A model generated the notes under the pieces. The model saw only the letters and a list, made by a program, of their open reading frames with translations. It did not search any database and had not been told where the DNA came from. Made by a program: the position numbers and the translations under genes. Shown one piece after another: positions 62,101 to 64,000 of a stretch of DNA of 64,000 nt (position 1 is the first letter of the stretch; each line of letters starts with the position of its first letter). Source of the DNA: Methylocella sp. (lineage in GTDB: Bacteria; Pseudomonadota; Alphaproteobacteria; Rhizobiales; Beijerinckiaceae). The DNA is taken from NCBI GenBank assembly GCA_037200525.1, contig JBBCGG010000001.1, positions 5,014,501 to 5,078,500 of the forward strand. Direction: 5' to 3'.

Positions 62101-64000
62101 CGCCTCCATCGGCGCGTTCTGCAACACCAGCATCACCTGGAACAGCGGCGCATGACTGAGATGCCGTTGCGGCTTCAGCTCCTCGACAAGCTGCTCAAAC
62201 GGCACATCCTGATGCGCATAGGCCGCCAGCGCCGTGCTCCGCACCTGCATCAGCAGATCCTTGAAGCTCGGGTTGCCCGCAAGCCGCGTGCGCAGCACCA
62301 GCGTGTTCACAAAGAAGCCGATCAGCCCCTCGACCTCGGGGCGCGGGCGGTTGGCGATCGACGTGCCGACGCAAATGTCGTCCTGACCCGCGTAGCGCGA
62401 GAGCAGCACGTTGAACGCCGCAGCCAGCGTCATGAACAACGTCGCCTGCGCTTGCCGCGCCAGCGCGTTGAGCCCAGTCGTGGTCTGCCGCGACACCGCA
62501 AAACGCAGCGTGCCGCCGTCATAGCGCTGCACCGCCGGGCGCGGCCGGTCAGTGGGCAGGGCGAGCAGCGTCGGGGCGTCCGCGAGTTGCTCCTTCCAGT
62601 AGCCGAGCTGGCCTTCGAGCGCCGCCCCCTGCAGCCACTGGCGCTGCCAATGCGCGTAGTCCGCATACTGGATCAAAAGCTCCGGCAGCGGCGACGGCCG
62701 CCCCTGGCTATAGGCGGCGTAAAGCGCCGCGATCTCTTTGATCAGCACCCCAATCGACCAACCATCCGACACAATATGATGCATCGTCAGCAGTGCGATG
62801 TGCTCGCGGTCGCCCAACCGGATCAGCTGCGCGCGGATCAGCGGCCCATGCTCCAGATCGAACGGCGTACGGGCTTCGTCTTGCGCGCTCTGCTGCGCGC
62901 GGCCCTCGGCCTCCGCCGCGGGGAGTTCGCTCAGATCCGTCAGCGGCAGCGCCAACTCCAGCGCCGCGGCGATGATTTGCGTCGGCGCGCCGTCGACCGA
63001 CGCAAAGCGCGTGCGCAGCGCCTCATGCCGCCGCACGATCTCGTTGAGCGTGCGCCTCAGCGCCTCGACGTCCAGCTTCCCGGTCAACCGCACCGCGGCC
63101 GGCATGTTGTAAAACGCGCTGCCCGCCTCAAGCTGGTTCAAAAACCACAAACGCTGCTGCGCAAACGACAGCGGCATGTCTTCGCCGCGCCCCACAGGAG
63201 CCAGCGCCGGCAACTGCAAACCTGTCCGTTCGCGCTGCTCCTGCTCGACCTGCTGCGCCAATTGCGCCACGGTCGGCGCTTCGAACAGCGCACGCAAAGG
63301 TAGCTCCACATCGAAGATGCTCTGCACTCGGGCAATCGCTTGCATCGCCAGCATCGAGTGGCCGCCATGTTCGAAGAAGTCGTCGTGGATGCCGACGCGA
63401 TCCAGCTTGAGCACCTTCGCCCAGATCTGCGCCATCGCCGTCTCAGCCGGCGTGCGCGGAGCCGCATAGCCGCCCTCGCCGCGCTGCGCGCCCGGAGCCG
63501 GCAACGCCTTGCGGTCGATCTTGCCGTTCGGCGTCAGCGGCAGCCGATCAAGCGCCACAAAATGCGACGGAACCATATAGTCGGGCAGCACGCGCAGCAG
63601 CGCGGCGCGCAGCGCGCCAGCCTCCTCCAGCCCATCCCCTTCGCCGCCATCCTCGCCGCGTTCCGTTCCCTCTCGCGCCTCGGCGGCCTCATGCGCCCGC
63701 GGCGTCACGTAAGCCACAAGCCGACGCTCGCCGGGCTCGTCCTCGCGCGCCGCCACGATCGCTTCGCCCACCCCCGGCAGAGCCGCCAGGACGGCCTCGA
63801 CCTCGCCCAGCTCGATCCGGAAACCCCGGATCTTCACCTGATCGTCCAGCCGACCCAGATAGTCCAGCTGCCCCTGCGCCGTCCATCGGGCGCGATCTCC
63901 GCTTCGATACAGCCGCTCACCGGCCGCGAACGGGTTCGGCACGAAACGCTCCGCCGTCAAATCCGGCCGATTCAGATATCCTCGGCTCAGGCCCGCTCCC
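59110..64000 (-). CDS. non-ribosomal peptide synthetase, 5' part beyond window
   Basis: At least 1629 residues, open across the right edge. Domain order in the visible part: end of A1 (from GAGLSRGYLNRPD), PCP1 (FFEHGGHSML, Ser near 63355), C domain (63190 to about 61900; HHIVSDGW near 62770, LCL-like), A2 (about 61800-60290; YTSGSTGRPKGVG), PCP2 (FFELGGHSML near 60130) and thioesterase (GYSLGGG near 59745, His in PGGHETF). The A2 specificity residues read D-I-L-Q-L-G-L-I-W-K, which I recall as a glycine code. The TE makes this the final module; it releases the chain by hydrolysis or cyclisation. Confidence 0.95.
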   Translation of the reverse strand, partial: GAGLSRGYLNRPDLTAERFVPNPFAAGERLYRSGDRARWTAQGQLDYLGRLDDQVKIRGFRIELGEVEAVLAALPGVGEAIVAAREDEPGERRLVAYVTPRAHEAAEAREGTERGEDGGEGDGLEEAGALRAALLRVLPDYMVPSHFVALDRLPLTPNGKIDRKALPAPGAQRGEGGYAAPRTPAETAMAQIWAKVLKLDRVGIHDDFFEHGGHSMLAMQAIARVQSIFDVELPLRALFEAPTVAQLAQQVEQEQRERTGLQLPALAPVGRGEDMPLSFAQQRLWFLNQLEAGSAFYNMPAAVRLTGKLDVEALRRTLNEIVRRHEALRTRFASVDGAPTQIIAAALELALPLTDLSELPAAEAEGRAQQSAQDEARTPFDLEHGPLIRAQLIRLGDREHIALLTMHHIVSDGWSIGVLIKEIAALYAAYSQGRPSPLPELLIQYADYAHWQRQWLQGAALEGQLGYWKEQLADAPTLLALPTDRPRPAVQRYDGGTLRFAVSRQTTTGLNALARQAQATLFMTLAAAFNVLLSRYAGQDDICVGTSIANRPRPEVEGLIGFFVNTLVLRTRLAGNPSFKDLLMQVRSTALAAYAHQDVPFEQLVEELKPQRHLSHAPLFQVMLVLQNAPMEALRLPGLRLEGVEAGSETAKFDLTLMAAEREDELRATLTYNTSLFDAPTIERMAEHFTRLLDGIVEAPETRIAQLPMLSAAERHQVVAEWNATAVDYEGAQTLHELFEAQVAEAPDAVAVAFEGRELTYGELNARSNQLAHYLRQCGVGPEVLVGLCVERSLEMVVGLLGVLKAGGAYVPLDPSYPPERLAYMLDDARPAVLLTQAAVLPRLPGVEIAVLCLDVQWPALAECSAANPARLSEADHLAYVIYTSGSTGRPKGVGVPQSGLVNFVHATQQALELDRHDVLLSVTSLSFDIAALELFLPLLVGASTLLPSRDVVGDPMQLVALMERCQVSVMQATPATWRALATYRWPSRQKPLKALCGGEALPLELARRLLQHTSQVWNLYGPTEATIWCALQRLTPENLNLSVPIGRPIANTQLYILDELLNPAPVGVAGELHIAGAGLARGYLQRPDLTAEKFIANPFGPPGARMYKSGDLARYLPDGAIEYLGRLDDQVKIRGFRIELGEVEAVLAALPGVGEAIVAAREDEPGERRLVAYVTPRAHEAAEAREGTERGEDGGEGDGLEAGALRAALLRVLPDYMVPSHFVALDRLPLTPNGKIDRKALPAPGAQRGEGGYAAPRTPAEAAMAQIWAEVLKLDRVGIHDNFFELGGHSMLAVKLTAAVKHRFDFELPLSQLFVSPTVAALSQEIAANRPLQRLLVPIKGGSCEPPLFLFHPSGGGIFCYSQLANALDETRPVYGIRSAHRTGISIEPYDLETVCNAYVAELLALQPSGPFYLGGYSLGGGLAFQVARSLERDHHEVAAVVLLDTVIRKNDADAHAETSLSDFIQSMVNRSPQNIEGLFGADLVLVHAKINALINKIGLQAFVDRLCVEQNDLDDVLGFSKPHQNLLLEIHRAMDIHNRLMMSFEPGLIKAPIHSFWAERTLAQGYDENAWLSYSENGPCCTIHILPGGHETFINGDNADTIARILSDVLCADGGGTIAVKGNGDYK
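60122..60632 (-). repeat. NRPS internal direct repeat, copy 2 (A2 end - PCP2)
   Basis: About 511 bases nearly identical to 63349-63862. Codes for the A8-A10 part of the adenylation domain, an acidic/Gly-rich insert and the PCP. Differs by one Glu codon and some substitutions. Confidence 0.9.
63349..63862 (-). repeat. NRPS internal direct repeat, copy 1 (A1 end - PCP1)
   Basis: About 514 bases; counterpart of 60122-60632. Sequence outside the block is less similar, so the boundary is sharp. Confidence 0.9.

Noticed and set aside
61369-63303. 644-residue open frame on the plus strand opposite the NRPS
   Set aside because: Arginine/histidine/glutamine-rich shadow of the NRPS in high-GC DNA; no start signal and no domain.
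1-64000. CRISPR array
   Set aside because: No regularly spaced short direct repeats and no cas genes were seen.

Overview
The window looks like accessory DNA from a high-GC alphaproteobacterium, probably of the Hyphomicrobiales. The family-level guess of a Methylocystis/Methylosinus-like methanotroph is weaker and rests only on the general look of the proteins. Evidence for the class: tRNA-Glu-type attachment sites, a GcrA-like protein, a VirK-family protein, Rhizobiales-type island integrases and the codon use. Almost nothing here looks like core genome; four kinds of IS element, several dead genes and two island integrases are packed into 64 kb.

Layout. 1-7.6 kb: an IS3 copy cutting a DUF1254 gene, a decayed tyrosine recombinase, a small catabolic-looking set (alpha/beta hydrolase, tautomerase, divergent winged-helix/TPR regulator) and island genes on the minus strand. 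7.63-26.63 kb: an integrated island bounded by two direct copies of the 3' half of a tRNA-Glu(UUC) gene. It holds a frameshifted integrase, a tightly coupled operon (HTH, small genes, replication-protein-like gene, ParB-like gene), a class C beta-lactamase-type hydrolase, an IS5 copy, a VirK-family gene, phage cassette copy A, a hydrolase, an MFS efflux pump and phage remnants. From 26.63 kb a second element starts with an intact integrase. It carries a RelB-like / HTH-ImmA / DUF4411 toxin-antitoxin-like operon, a vWA - PP2C phosphatase - giant membrane kinase triad with an LprI-type protein, phage cassette copy B (inverted), a serine recombinase with a dyad site, a second IS3 copy, an extra peptide deformylase, small hypothetical genes, a cytochrome c and phage cassette copy C. 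IS66 and an IS630 remnant separate this from 55.4-64 kb, a non-ribosomal peptide cluster: NRPS with terminal thioesterase (running off the right edge), PLP ammonia-lyase/racemase, SyrP-like hydroxylase and SyrD/PvdE-like exporter, all on the minus strand and overlapping or closely spaced.

Two things stand out. First, the same three-gene phage virion cassette (unknown protein, GNAT-like protein, T7 gp14-like internal virion protein) occurs three times with its own promoter. Its roughly 2 kb body appears identical, while the last 35 or so codons of the third gene have diverged between copies, mostly at synonymous sites between B and C. That is the signature of recent homogenisation of the body. 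Second, the vWA-PP2C-kinase triad ends in a 1028-residue kinase with two membrane segments, a helix-hairpin-helix module and two peptidoglycan-binding repeats, which suggests a wall-sensing phosphorylation or defence-type system.

All identifications are by eye from motifs; no database search was run. Copy identity was judged by reading the sequences side by side, not by a computed alignment.
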